From: an uncultured Collinsella sp.
GTDB lineage: Bacteria; Actinomycetota; Coriobacteriia; Coriobacteriales; Coriobacteriaceae
Reading direction: 5' to 3'
NCBI GenBank assembly: GCA_905211615.1
Contig: CAJMBB010000046.1
Coordinates: forward strand, 1 to 14,303
Length of the DNA stretch: 14,303 nt
The notes beneath the pieces are model-generated. The model had not been told where the DNA came from and ran no database searches. It saw only the letters and a list, made by a program, of their open reading frames with translations. A program made the translations under genes and the position numbers. Numbering within the stretch: the stretch's first letter is position 1; the number at the start of each line of letters is the position of its first letter. Of the stretch, positions 6,780 to 13,140 are shown piece by piece.

Positions 6780-7967
6780 ATGTCGAGCCTCACCGGTAAG
6801 CCATTGAACCCTGTTATGAATCGCAGGAGCGTTATCGCGAGCGCAGCAGGTCTGGGGGCGATGTCCATTCTAGCTGGTTGCTCCTCCAACGGCGGCGACA
6901 GCGGTTCCGCTTCGAGCGACGCTTCGTTTAAGATCGGCACCATCGGCCCGCTGACCGGTGCCAACGCGTCCTACGGCAAGTCCGTTACCCAGGGTGTCGA
7001 GCTTGGCTGCAAGGATTTCTCGACCAAGGATCTGCCGCTTGCCAGCAAGGCCGAGGATGACCAGGCCGATGGCGAGAAGGCCGTCAACGCCTTCAACACC
7101 CTGCTCGACTGGGGCATGCAGGCCCTCGTCGGTCCGACCACCACGGGTGCGTCGGTTGCCGTTGCCGCAGAGTGTGGTAACGACCCCAAGACGTTCATGA
7201 TCACCCCGTCCGCGTCCTCCGAGGACGTCACCGACGGCAAGGATTGCGTCTTCCAGGTTTGCTTCACCGACCCCAACCAGGGTGTCAACGCTGCCAAGTT
7301 CCTGGCCCAGAAGTATCCGGACGAGAAGTTCGTGCTGTTCTATAACTCCGGCGACGCCTATTCTTCGGGCATCGCAGATTCCTTTAAGGCCCAGGCCGCT
7401 GAGTCCAAGCTCGAGATTGTCGACGAGGAAACCTTTAAGGACGACTCCGCCACGAGCTTTACCAACCAGCTGACCAAGGCCAAGCAGGCCGGCGCCACCA
7501 TGATCTTTGCGCCGATCTACTACACGCCGGCGTCCGTCCTGCTCAAGAACGCCAAGGACATGGGCTACGACGTCAAGATGATGGGCTGCGACGGCATGGA
7601 CGGCATCCTGGGCGTTGAGGGCTTCGATACCTCTCTTGCCGAGGGTCTGCTGCTCATGACCCCGTTCTCCGCCGACGACGAGAAGAACGCCGACTTCGTC
7701 AACGCCTACAAGGATAAGTACGGCGATACCCCCGACCAGTTTGCCGCCGACGCCTACGACGGCGTGCACGCGGTGGCCGAGGCCGTCAAGGAGGCCGGTC
7801 TTGGTGTCGACGCCGATCCGACCGAGGTCGCCGAGAAGCTGCCCAAGGCTATGCTCAAGATTACCGTTGACGGTCTGACCGGCAAGCTCACCTGGAACGA
7901 TAAGGGTCAGGTCCAGAAGGAGCCCACGGCGTACGTCATCACCGACGGTAAGTACGTACAGGCCTAA
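6780..7967 (+). CDS. Amino-acid ABC transporter substrate-binding lipoprotein, second copy (LivJ-like)
   Basis: This 395-residue paralogue of the preceding binding protein has the same layout. Its signal sequence carries Arg-Arg (NRRSVI, residues 14-19), then a hydrophobic stretch and lipobox LAGC with Cys34. The mature domain opens with FKIGTIGPLTGANASYG and runs to EPTAYVITDGKYVQA. Most of the mature sequence is identical to the first copy; differences cluster around residues expected to line the cleft (for example GASVAVAAECGNDPKTFM against GAAVAVSGEIADDMLM), so ligand preference may differ. The start at 6780 has a strong GAGAGGAGAG site. An in-frame ATG at codon 13, giving MNRRS, would also make a normal signal peptide but lacks such a site. 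It is followed by three stem-loops and then livH, so it is likely the main partner of the importer. Confidence 0.9.
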   Translation: MSSLTGKPLNPVMNRRSVIASAAGLGAMSILAGCSSNGGDSGSASSDASFKIGTIGPLTGANASYGKSVTQGVELGCKDFSTKDLPLASKAEDDQADGEKAVNAFNTLLDWGMQALVGPTTTGASVAVAAECGNDPKTFMITPSASSEDVTDGKDCVFQVCFTDPNQGVNAAKFLAQKYPDEKFVLFYNSGDAYSSGIADSFKAQAAESKLEIVDEETFKDDSATSFTNQLTKAKQAGATMIFAPIYYTPASVLLKNAKDMGYDVKMMGCDGMDGILGVEGFDTSLAEGLLLMTPFSADDEKNADFVNAYKDKYGDTPDQFAADAYDGVHAVAEAVKEAGLGVDADPTEVAEKLPKAMLKITVDGLTGKLTWNDKGQVQKEPTAYVITDGKYVQA

Positions 7968-7970
7968 TAG

Positions 7971-8060
7971 ACCGCCTTACATAGAGCGGTTTTGATCCCA
8001 AGCAGGGGAGGTTTTGGCCTTCCCTGCTTGCTTGGTATCTAGGGACGATGTAACGTCCCT
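7971..8060 (+). terminator. Three consecutive stem-loops between binding protein and livH (partial terminators)
   Basis: Stem 1 is ACCGC (7971-7975) with GCGGT (7986-7990), followed by a short T run (7990-7993). Stem 2 is 13 bp, CAAGCAGGGGAGG (7999-8011) with CCTTCCCTGCTTG (8018-8030), containing one G-U pair and no T run after it. Stem 3 is a perfect 7-bp AGGGACG (8041-8047) with CGTCCCT (8054-8060), followed by GTTTC. None is a textbook terminator. Together they look like leaky termination or 3'-end protection that leaves the binding-protein mRNA more abundant than the permease part. Confidence 0.55.
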
Positions 8061-8106
8061 GTTTCATACATCAACTGGAAACCTATTCGAAAGGGGGATG
8101 TGGAAC

Positions 8107-8988
8107 ATGACGGTCTTTATCCAATACCTGGTCAACGGCCTGTCCATGGGTAGCGTCTACGCCATCATCGCGTTGGGCTACACCATGGTCTACGGTATCG
8201 CCAAGATGCTGAACTTCGCTCACGGCGACGTCATCATGGTCGGTGCCTATGTCTCGTTCTGCGCCACGTCGTATCTCGGCCTCCCGGGCTGGGCATCTGT
8301 AGTTCTCTCTTGTGTGGTCTGCACGGTTCTCGGTGTTCTCATTGAGGGTCTGGCCTATAAGCCGCTGCGCCAAGCAGGCCCGCTGGCCGTTCTGATCACG
8401 GCCATCGGCGTGTCTTACTTCCTGCAGAATGCCGCGCAGCTTCTGTGGGGCGCCACGCCCAAGAACTTTACTTCGCTCGTCACCTTCCAGGTGCCGGAGT
8501 TCTTGGCCAAGTTCAACGTAAGCGCCGTCTCGCTCGTCACCATCGTCGCCTGCCTGGTTATCATGGCCGGCCTGATGTTCTTTACAGGTAAGACCAAGAT
8601 GGGCAAAGCCATGCGCGCCGTGTCCGAGGACAAAGCTGCCGCTCAGCTGATGGGCATCAACGTCAACCGCACCATCTCGATGACGTTTGCCATCGGCTCT
8701 GCCCTTGCCGCCATCGCCGGCGTGCTGCTGTGCTCCTACTCGCCGGTCCTGCAGCCCACGACGGGTGCTATGCCTGGCATCAAGGCCTTCGACGCCGCCG
8801 TCTTCGGCGGCATCGGCTCCATCCCCGGTGCCTTTGTCGGTGGCATTCTCATCGGCATCATCGAGGCAATGGCGCAGGCCTACATTTCCACGAGCCTTGC
8901 CAACTCCATCGTCTTTGGTGTTCTGATCATCGTCCTGCTCGTCAAGCCTGCCGGCCTCTTGGGCAAGTACGTCCCCGAGAAGGTGTAG
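8107..8988 (+). CDS. livH: Branched-chain amino-acid ABC transporter permease LivH
   Basis: This 293-residue inner-membrane permease is half of the channel for the amino-acid importer. It opens with FIQYLVNGLSMGSVYAIIALGYTMVYGIAKMLNFAHGD, where the NFAHGD motif near residues 36-41 is diagnostic of LivH. The cytoplasmic coupling loop GKAMRAVSEDKAAAQLMGIN and the C-terminal GGIGSIPGAFVGG segment also match. About eight hydrophobic segments are present. The start at 8107 is preferred to the in-frame ATG at 8098, because the AAGGGGG site (8091-8097) is only properly spaced from 8107. livM follows nine bases after the stop codon, so the two are translated together. Confidence 0.94.
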   Translation: MTVFIQYLVNGLSMGSVYAIIALGYTMVYGIAKMLNFAHGDVIMVGAYVSFCATSYLGLPGWASVVLSCVVCTVLGVLIEGLAYKPLRQAGPLAVLITAIGVSYFLQNAAQLLWGATPKNFTSLVTFQVPEFLAKFNVSAVSLVTIVACLVIMAGLMFFTGKTKMGKAMRAVSEDKAAAQLMGINVNRTISMTFAIGSALAAIAGVLLCSYSPVLQPTTGAMPGIKAFDAAVFGGIGSIPGAFVGGILIGIIEAMAQAYISTSLANSIVFGVLIIVLLVKPAGLLGKYVPEKV

Positions 8989-8997
8989 GTGAGCGTT

Positions 8998-10077
8998 ATG
9001 AAGTTTCTTAAAGACAAGCAGACGCGTCACGACTTTGTTACGTACGCCATGTGCCTTGTGGCGTTCGCCATCGTGTTCTTTATGCAGTCTAACCACATGA
9101 TTCCGCGCATGATCGCCGGTCAGCTGGTTCCCATTACGGCCTACATCGTCATGGCCATCTCCCTCAACCTCGTCGTCGGCATCGCGGGCGACTTGTCGCT
9201 GGGCCACGCGGGCTTTATGAGCGTCGGCGCCTACACGGGCATCGTCACCGCGGTCGCGCTGGAGAGCGCCGTCCCGTCCGATCCGATGCGCCTGATCATC
9301 AGCATCGTGGTCGGCGCCATCGCTGCCGCCATCTTGGGCTTCTTGATCGGTATCCCGGTACTGCGCCTGAGCGGCGACTATCTGGCCATCGTGACCTTGG
9401 CCTTTGGCGAGATCATCAAAGAGATCGTCACCTGCCTCATTGTGGGCGTCGACTCCCGCGGCCTGCATGTGATCTTTAACATCACGGGTAACTCCACGAT
9501 CGACGACCTGCACCTGCTCGAGGACGGCACCGCCATCATCAAGGGCGCGCAGGGCGCATCGGGCGTGTCGACCTATTCGACCTTCCTTGCCGGCGCCATC
9601 CTGGTCATGGTCGCGCTCGTGATTGTACTCAACCTGGTTCGCAGCCGTACCGGCCGTGCCATCATGGCCGTGCGCGACAACAAGATCGCTGCCGAGTCCG
9701 TGGGCATCTCCGTCACCCAGTACCGCATGATCGCCTTCGTGGTTTCCGCTGCCCTCGCCGGTGCTGCCGGAGCCCTCTTCGGCGGTAACTTCTCACAGCT
9801 TTCCGCTACCAAGTTCGACTTCAATACGTCCATCCTCATCCTGGTGTTCGTGGTCCTGGGCGGTCTGGGCAATATGCGCGGCTCCGTCATCGCGGCGGCG
9901 TTGCTCACGGTGCTTCCCGAGCTGCTCCGTCAGTTCTCGGACTACCGCATGCTCGTCTACGCCATCGTGCTGATCCTGGTTATGATCTTTACCAACAACC
10001 CGCAGCTCAAGGCATTCTTCGGTCGCGTTAAGGACCGATTTGCTCCCAAGAAGGAGGTGGCAGCCGATGCCCAGTAA
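8998..10077 (+). CDS. livM: Branched-chain amino-acid ABC transporter permease LivM
   Basis: This 359-residue second permease is expected to form a heterodimer with LivH. Diagnostic segments are GIAGDLSLGHAGFMSVGAYTG, GDYLAIVTLAFGEIIKEIV, the coupling loop GRAIMAVRDNKIAAESVGI, and GGLGNMRGSVIAAALLTVLPELL. The N-terminus is short and soluble before the first hydrophobic segment, and the C-terminus ends in a basic tail (KDRFAPKKE). The start at 8998 uses AGGTGA (8987-8992) five bases upstream. A GTG at 8989, directly after the livH stop, is an alternative that adds three residues. The 3' end overlaps livG by 11 bases, which supports translational coupling. Confidence 0.93.
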   Translation: MKFLKDKQTRHDFVTYAMCLVAFAIVFFMQSNHMIPRMIAGQLVPITAYIVMAISLNLVVGIAGDLSLGHAGFMSVGAYTGIVTAVALESAVPSDPMRLIISIVVGAIAAAILGFLIGIPVLRLSGDYLAIVTLAFGEIIKEIVTCLIVGVDSRGLHVIFNITGNSTIDDLHLLEDGTAIIKGAQGASGVSTYSTFLAGAILVMVALVIVLNLVRSRTGRAIMAVRDNKIAAESVGISVTQYRMIAFVVSAALAGAAGALFGGNFSQLSATKFDFNTSILILVFVVLGGLGNMRGSVIAAALLTVLPELLRQFSDYRMLVYAIVLILVMIFTNNPQLKAFFGRVKDRFAPKKEVAADAQ

Positions 10078-10927
10078 GTTTGAGTTCAATAAGGGCAAGA
10101 TGGTCCCGTATCCTTCTGGCGCCATCGTTCCCGACCGCGACCTGGGCGAGCGTCCGGCGCTCGAGTGCATCCACCTGGGTATTGAATTCGGCGGCCTTAA
10201 GGCAGTCGACGACTTTAGCCTGACCATCGGCAAGACTGAGATTGCCGGTCTCATCGGCCCCAACGGTGCCGGCAAGACCACGGTCTTCAACCTGCTCACC
10301 AAGGTGTACCAGCCCACGCACGGCACCATCCTGCTCGATGGCGAAGACACCTCGGGCAAGTCGGTCTATCAGGTCAACCGCATGGGTATTGCCCGTACCT
10401 TCCAGAACATTCGCTTGTTCAACACCATGACGGTGGAGGACAACGTTAAGGTCGGTCTGCACAACCAGGAGCGCTACTCCGGTTTTGAGGGCGTGCTACG
10501 CCTGCCGACGTATTGGAAGCACGAGAAGGCCGCCCACGAGCGCGCCATGGAGCTGCTGTCCATCTTTGATATGGAGCACTTGGCAAACGAGCAGGCCGGC
10601 TCGCTGCCTTACGGCGCCCAGCGTCGTCTGGAAATCGTCCGCGCGCTTGCCACCAACCCCAAACTGCTGCTGCTCGACGAGCCTGCCGCCGGCATGAACC
10701 CGTCCGAGACCGCGGAACTCATGGAGAACATCGTTAAGATTCGCGACACCTTTGGTATCGCCATCATGCTCATCGAGCACGACATGTCGCTCGTCATGAA
10801 CATTTGCGAAGGCATCTGCGTGCTTAACTTTGGCAAGGTTATCGCCAAGGGCACGGCAGAGGAAATCCAGAACAACGACGCCGTTATCGAGGCGTATCTG
10901 GGTAAGCAGGATAAGGGGGAGAACTAA
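10067..10927 (+). CDS. livG: Branched-chain amino-acid ABC transporter ATP-binding protein LivG
   Basis: This 286-residue cytoplasmic ATPase of the importer has Walker A GPNGAGKT (64-71), Q-loop Gln113 (ARTFQNIRLF), a signature in the LivG form LPYGAQRR (180-187), Walker B LLLLDEP (200-206), and switch His238 (LIEHDM). GMNPSE after Walker B and the C-terminal AYLGKQ are typical of LivG. About 30 extra residues (MPSKFEFNKGKMVPYPSGAI onward) precede the usual LivG start. The ATG at 10067 has GGAGG upstream inside livM and overlaps it by 11 bases, so the extension seems genuinely translated. livF begins on the base after this stop codon. Confidence 0.94.
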   Translation: MPSKFEFNKGKMVPYPSGAIVPDRDLGERPALECIHLGIEFGGLKAVDDFSLTIGKTEIAGLIGPNGAGKTTVFNLLTKVYQPTHGTILLDGEDTSGKSVYQVNRMGIARTFQNIRLFNTMTVEDNVKVGLHNQERYSGFEGVLRLPTYWKHEKAAHERAMELLSIFDMEHLANEQAGSLPYGAQRRLEIVRALATNPKLLLLDEPAAGMNPSETAELMENIVKIRDTFGIAIMLIEHDMSLVMNICEGICVLNFGKVIAKGTAEEIQNNDAVIEAYLGKQDKGEN

Positions 10928-11641
10928 ATGGCAGAGCCGATGCTTTCCGTCTACAACATCAACGTCTGGTACGGTGCCATCCACGCCATCAAGGACATCT
11001 CCTTTAACGTTAACGAGGGCGAGATCGTGGCCTTGATCGGTGCCAACGGCGCCGGTAAGTCCACGACGCTTAAAACCGTCTCGGGCCTGCTGCGTTCCAA
11101 GACCGGTTCCATCAAGTTTATGGGCGAGGACATTACCCATACGCCTGCCGACAAGCTGGTGGGCAAGGGCCTGGCTCAGGTCCCCGAGGGCCGTCGCGCC
11201 TTTTTGCAGATGACGGTCGAGGAGAACCTGGAGATGGGCGCCTACACGCAGCCCAAGTCCACGGTTGCTCCGGGCCTGGAGCGCGTCTACGAGCAGTTCC
11301 CGCGCTTGAAGGAACGCCGTCGCCAGGTCGCCGGCACCCTTTCGGGCGGCGAGCAGCAGATGCTCGTTATGGGCCGCGCCCTTATGAGCAACCCCAAACT
11401 GCTCATGCTCGACGAGCCTTCCATGGGCCTGGCGCCGATTCTGATTGAGCAGATCTTCCAGATTGTCGAGGACCTGCACAAGGCCGGCACCACGGTCCTT
11501 CTGGTTGAGCAGAACGCGCAGATGGCGCTTTCGATCGCCACGCGCGGCTACGTGCTCGAGACCGGCAAGATTACCATGACCGGTACCGGCCAAGAGCTCC
11601 TGCACGACGATAACGTGCGAAAAGCTTACCTCGGAGGCTAG
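10928..11641 (+). CDS. livF: Branched-chain amino-acid ABC transporter ATP-binding protein LivF
   Basis: This 237-residue second ATPase, expected to pair with LivG, has Walker A GANGAGKST (38-46), the LivF-type segment LAQVPEGRRAF (82-92), signature LSGGEQQM (138-145), Walker B LLMLDEP (158-164), and LLVEQN, where Gln replaces the switch His as usual in LivF. It starts directly after the livG stop, with GGGGGAG (about 10916-10922) as ribosome binding site. It is the last gene of the liv operon, followed by a hairpin and a strong terminator. Base composition and codon choice match the rest of the operon (CGC/CGT for Arg, almost no AGG). Confidence 0.95.
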   Translation: MAEPMLSVYNINVWYGAIHAIKDISFNVNEGEIVALIGANGAGKSTTLKTVSGLLRSKTGSIKFMGEDITHTPADKLVGKGLAQVPEGRRAFLQMTVEENLEMGAYTQPKSTVAPGLERVYEQFPRLKERRRQVAGTLSGGEQQMLVMGRALMSNPKLLMLDEPSMGLAPILIEQIFQIVEDLHKAGTTVLLVEQNAQMALSIATRGYVLETGKITMTGTGQELLHDDNVRKAYLGG

Positions 11642-11646
11642 GAGGT

Positions 11647-11670
11647 TCCGCCGTTCTACCGAACGGCGGA
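11647..11670 (+). terminator. Hairpin directly after livF
   Basis: A perfect 10-bp stem, TCCGCCGTTC (11647-11656) with GAACGGCGGA (11661-11670) and a TACC loop, starts six bases after the livF stop. It has no T run, so it is more likely an mRNA 3'-protecting or accessory structure than a complete terminator. Confidence 0.5.
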
Positions 11671-11713
11671 CCAGTCGACGCTGCGCGGGCACCAGAGCGA
11701 CAACTTGTCATTC

Positions 11714-11755
11714 AAAGAGGGCGGCATGACCAGAAGGTCTATGCCGCCCTCTTTT
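11714..11755 (+). terminator. Intrinsic terminator of the liv operon
   Basis: A 14-bp stem, AAAGAGGGCGGCAT (11714-11727) with ATGCCGCCCTCTTT (11741-11754), is extended inward by GACC/GGTC with one bulged T around an AGAA loop. The + strand ends in TTTT (11752-11755). The A run on the left side would give a T run for leftward transcription too, so it may be bidirectional. Confidence 0.9.
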
Positions 11756-12174
11756 CATGCCAATTTGTTCGCCCTGGCGCACGCCCGCTGTCCGTCCTCT
11801 TACTGCGACGGTACCATGGTCCAAGGTGATCGATGGGCGGGCCGCTGTTCCTGGCGCTGTGCGCACGGAATGGGCTACTTGCTAACCCAGTGGCTAACGT
11901 CCCTCCTCAGCTTTCGATCGCGGCTGTCGCGTCGTTGGTGTGCCGCGCGCGTCACGGCGCGGCGGGCATCCTCCTTCATGGCGTGCTCCTGAGCGAGGTT
12001 CCTGACAATGCAAAACGGGCATTCGCGAGTCGGATCCTCGTGCCGACGGTCTATCATCGAGACGGGCCGTCGGCGACGAGCCAGTCATCAAAAACTCTCA
12101 TTATTCGCCCCTTGGACGCGAGGACTGCGCTGCCTTGTTGCCCCATGCTCTCTTCTCGGAAGGATGGTGACCCG
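11756..12174. other. Gene-free stretch between liv operon and regulator
   Basis: I see no convincing gene in these 419 bases. The regulator's reading frame stays open upstream to 11833, but the conceptual peptide has no recognisable domain. A short minus-strand frame (12057-11875) contains a CPFC motif but has no good ribosome binding site, and could be a chance frame or a gene remnant. An AT-rich patch around 12087-12105 (AAAAACTCTCATTATT) may carry the regulator's promoter, with CATTAT (12099-12104) as -10. GGAAGGA (12158-12164) is the probable ribosome binding site of the downstream gene. Confidence 0.5.
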
Positions 12175-13062
12175 ATGGGCTGGATAGAGGGCCTCAACGA
12201 CGCGATGGACTACATAGAGGCGAACCTCGAGGGGGACCTCGACCTCGCCCATGCGGCGCGGCTCGCCGCCTGCACCGAGGGACAGTTCCGGAGGATGTTC
12301 TCCTATATCGCCGGCATCGGTCTCGGGGAGTACGTGCGCCGGCGCCGCATCTCCCGCGCCGCGCTCGACCTGTCCCGCGGGGAGCGGGTCGTCGACGTCG
12401 CGGTCCGGTACGGCTACTGCTCCCCGACCGCGTTCAACCGAGCGTTCAGGGACGCCCTCGGGATCTCGCCCAGCGAGGCGAAGCGCCCGGGCGCCCCGCT
12501 CTCGGTCTTTCCGAGGCTCTCGTTCTCCCTCACCGTCACGGGCGCCGAGCCCCTGCCGTGGAGGATCGTCCCATGGGGCGGGATGCGCCTCGTCGGGGTG
12601 TCGCTTCCGTGCGGGCCGTCCGAGGCGGGCCTCCTCGCCCAGATGGGGGAGGAGGGGAGAGAGGAGCTCGGGAGGTTCTGGGGTGGCGCCTCGCGCTCCG
12701 GGAGCATCGAGGCCCTGCTCGCCCTCGCCGATGGCTCGGGACCCGAGGGGGTTCTCGGGGTCAACGTGTCCGAGGGCGGGGAGTCGAGCTACCGGATAGC
12801 GGTGGCGTCCTCGGGGGAGGCCCCCGGCTGGGCGGACGAGATTTACGTCCCCGCCGGCACGTGGGCCGTGTTCGGCTGCACCGGGCCGTGCGACGTCGCG
12901 ACCGCCGAGCACTACCGCAGAATCTTCTCCGAGTGGCTCCCGTCCTCGGGCTACGAGCTCGCCGGCGACGTCAGCCTCGAGGTGTACCCGCATGGCGACT
13001 TCGCGTCGAGAGGGTATCGCAGCGAGATCTGGATGCCCGTGGCGAGGAGGCCCAGGGGGTGA
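12175..13062 (+). CDS. AraC-family transcriptional regulator with C-terminal GyrI-like effector domain
   Basis: This 295-residue regulator has the DNA-binding part first. Residues about 5-105 hold two helix-turn-helix units (DLDLAHAARLAACTEGQFRRMFSYIAGIGLGEYVRRRRISRAALDL, then VVDVAVRYGYCSPTAFNRAFRDALGISPSEAK). Residues about 120-293 form a GyrI-like/AraC effector-binding domain, ending SEIWMPV, of the kind that binds small hydrophobic or cationic drugs in Rob-like and BmrR-like regulators. The likely job is to activate the MFS exporter that begins 78 bases downstream on the same strand (inference from arrangement). The start at 12175 is chosen because GGAAGGA lies upstream and residue 1 then sits just before the first helix; a start at 12145 is possible. 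GC and codon choice (AGG, CGG, GGG, ATA) differ from the liv genes. Confidence 0.88.
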   Translation: MGWIEGLNDAMDYIEANLEGDLDLAHAARLAACTEGQFRRMFSYIAGIGLGEYVRRRRISRAALDLSRGERVVDVAVRYGYCSPTAFNRAFRDALGISPSEAKRPGAPLSVFPRLSFSLTVTGAEPLPWRIVPWGGMRLVGVSLPCGPSEAGLLAQMGEEGREELGRFWGGASRSGSIEALLALADGSGPEGVLGVNVSEGGESSYRIAVASSGEAPGWADEIYVPAGTWAVFGCTGPCDVATAEHYRRIFSEWLPSSGYELAGDVSLEVYPHGDFASRGYRSEIWMPVARRPRG

Positions 13063-13084
13063 CCCGTCCTTCCTTTTGTCTGAC

Positions 13085-13115
13085 GCGGGGGATGCCCCGC
13101 GGTGCCCGCGCGGGC
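13085..13115 (+). promoter_or_regulatory. GC-rich hairpins between regulator and exporter
   Basis: Two dyads lie side by side in the 78-base spacer: GCGGGG (13085-13090) with CCCCGC (13095-13100), and a perfect 12-base palindrome GCCCGCGCGGGC (13104-13115). There is no T run. They could form an attenuating hairpin or serve as an operator for the adjacent regulator. AGAGGAAG (about 13127-13134) then serves as ribosome binding site for the exporter. Confidence 0.35.
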
Positions 13116-13140
13116 GGGCGCTGAGTAGAGAGGAAGAAAC

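Noticed and set aside
8083..9513. A 476-codon minus-strand open frame opposite livH and livM
   Set aside because: Its composition (His, Asp, Gln, Arg-rich, low complexity) is that of an antisense frame in high-GC DNA, and it opposes two well-supported permeases.
11875..12057. 60-codon minus-strand frame with CPFC motif
   Set aside because: There is no convincing ribosome binding site and no recognised family; it is kept only as a possible remnant.
11833..12174. 114-codon upstream extension of the AraC-type regulator
   Set aside because: An SD-like AAGGTG precedes 11833, but the added peptide has no recognisable domain and AraC/GyrI-like proteins of this layout normally start just before the first helix.
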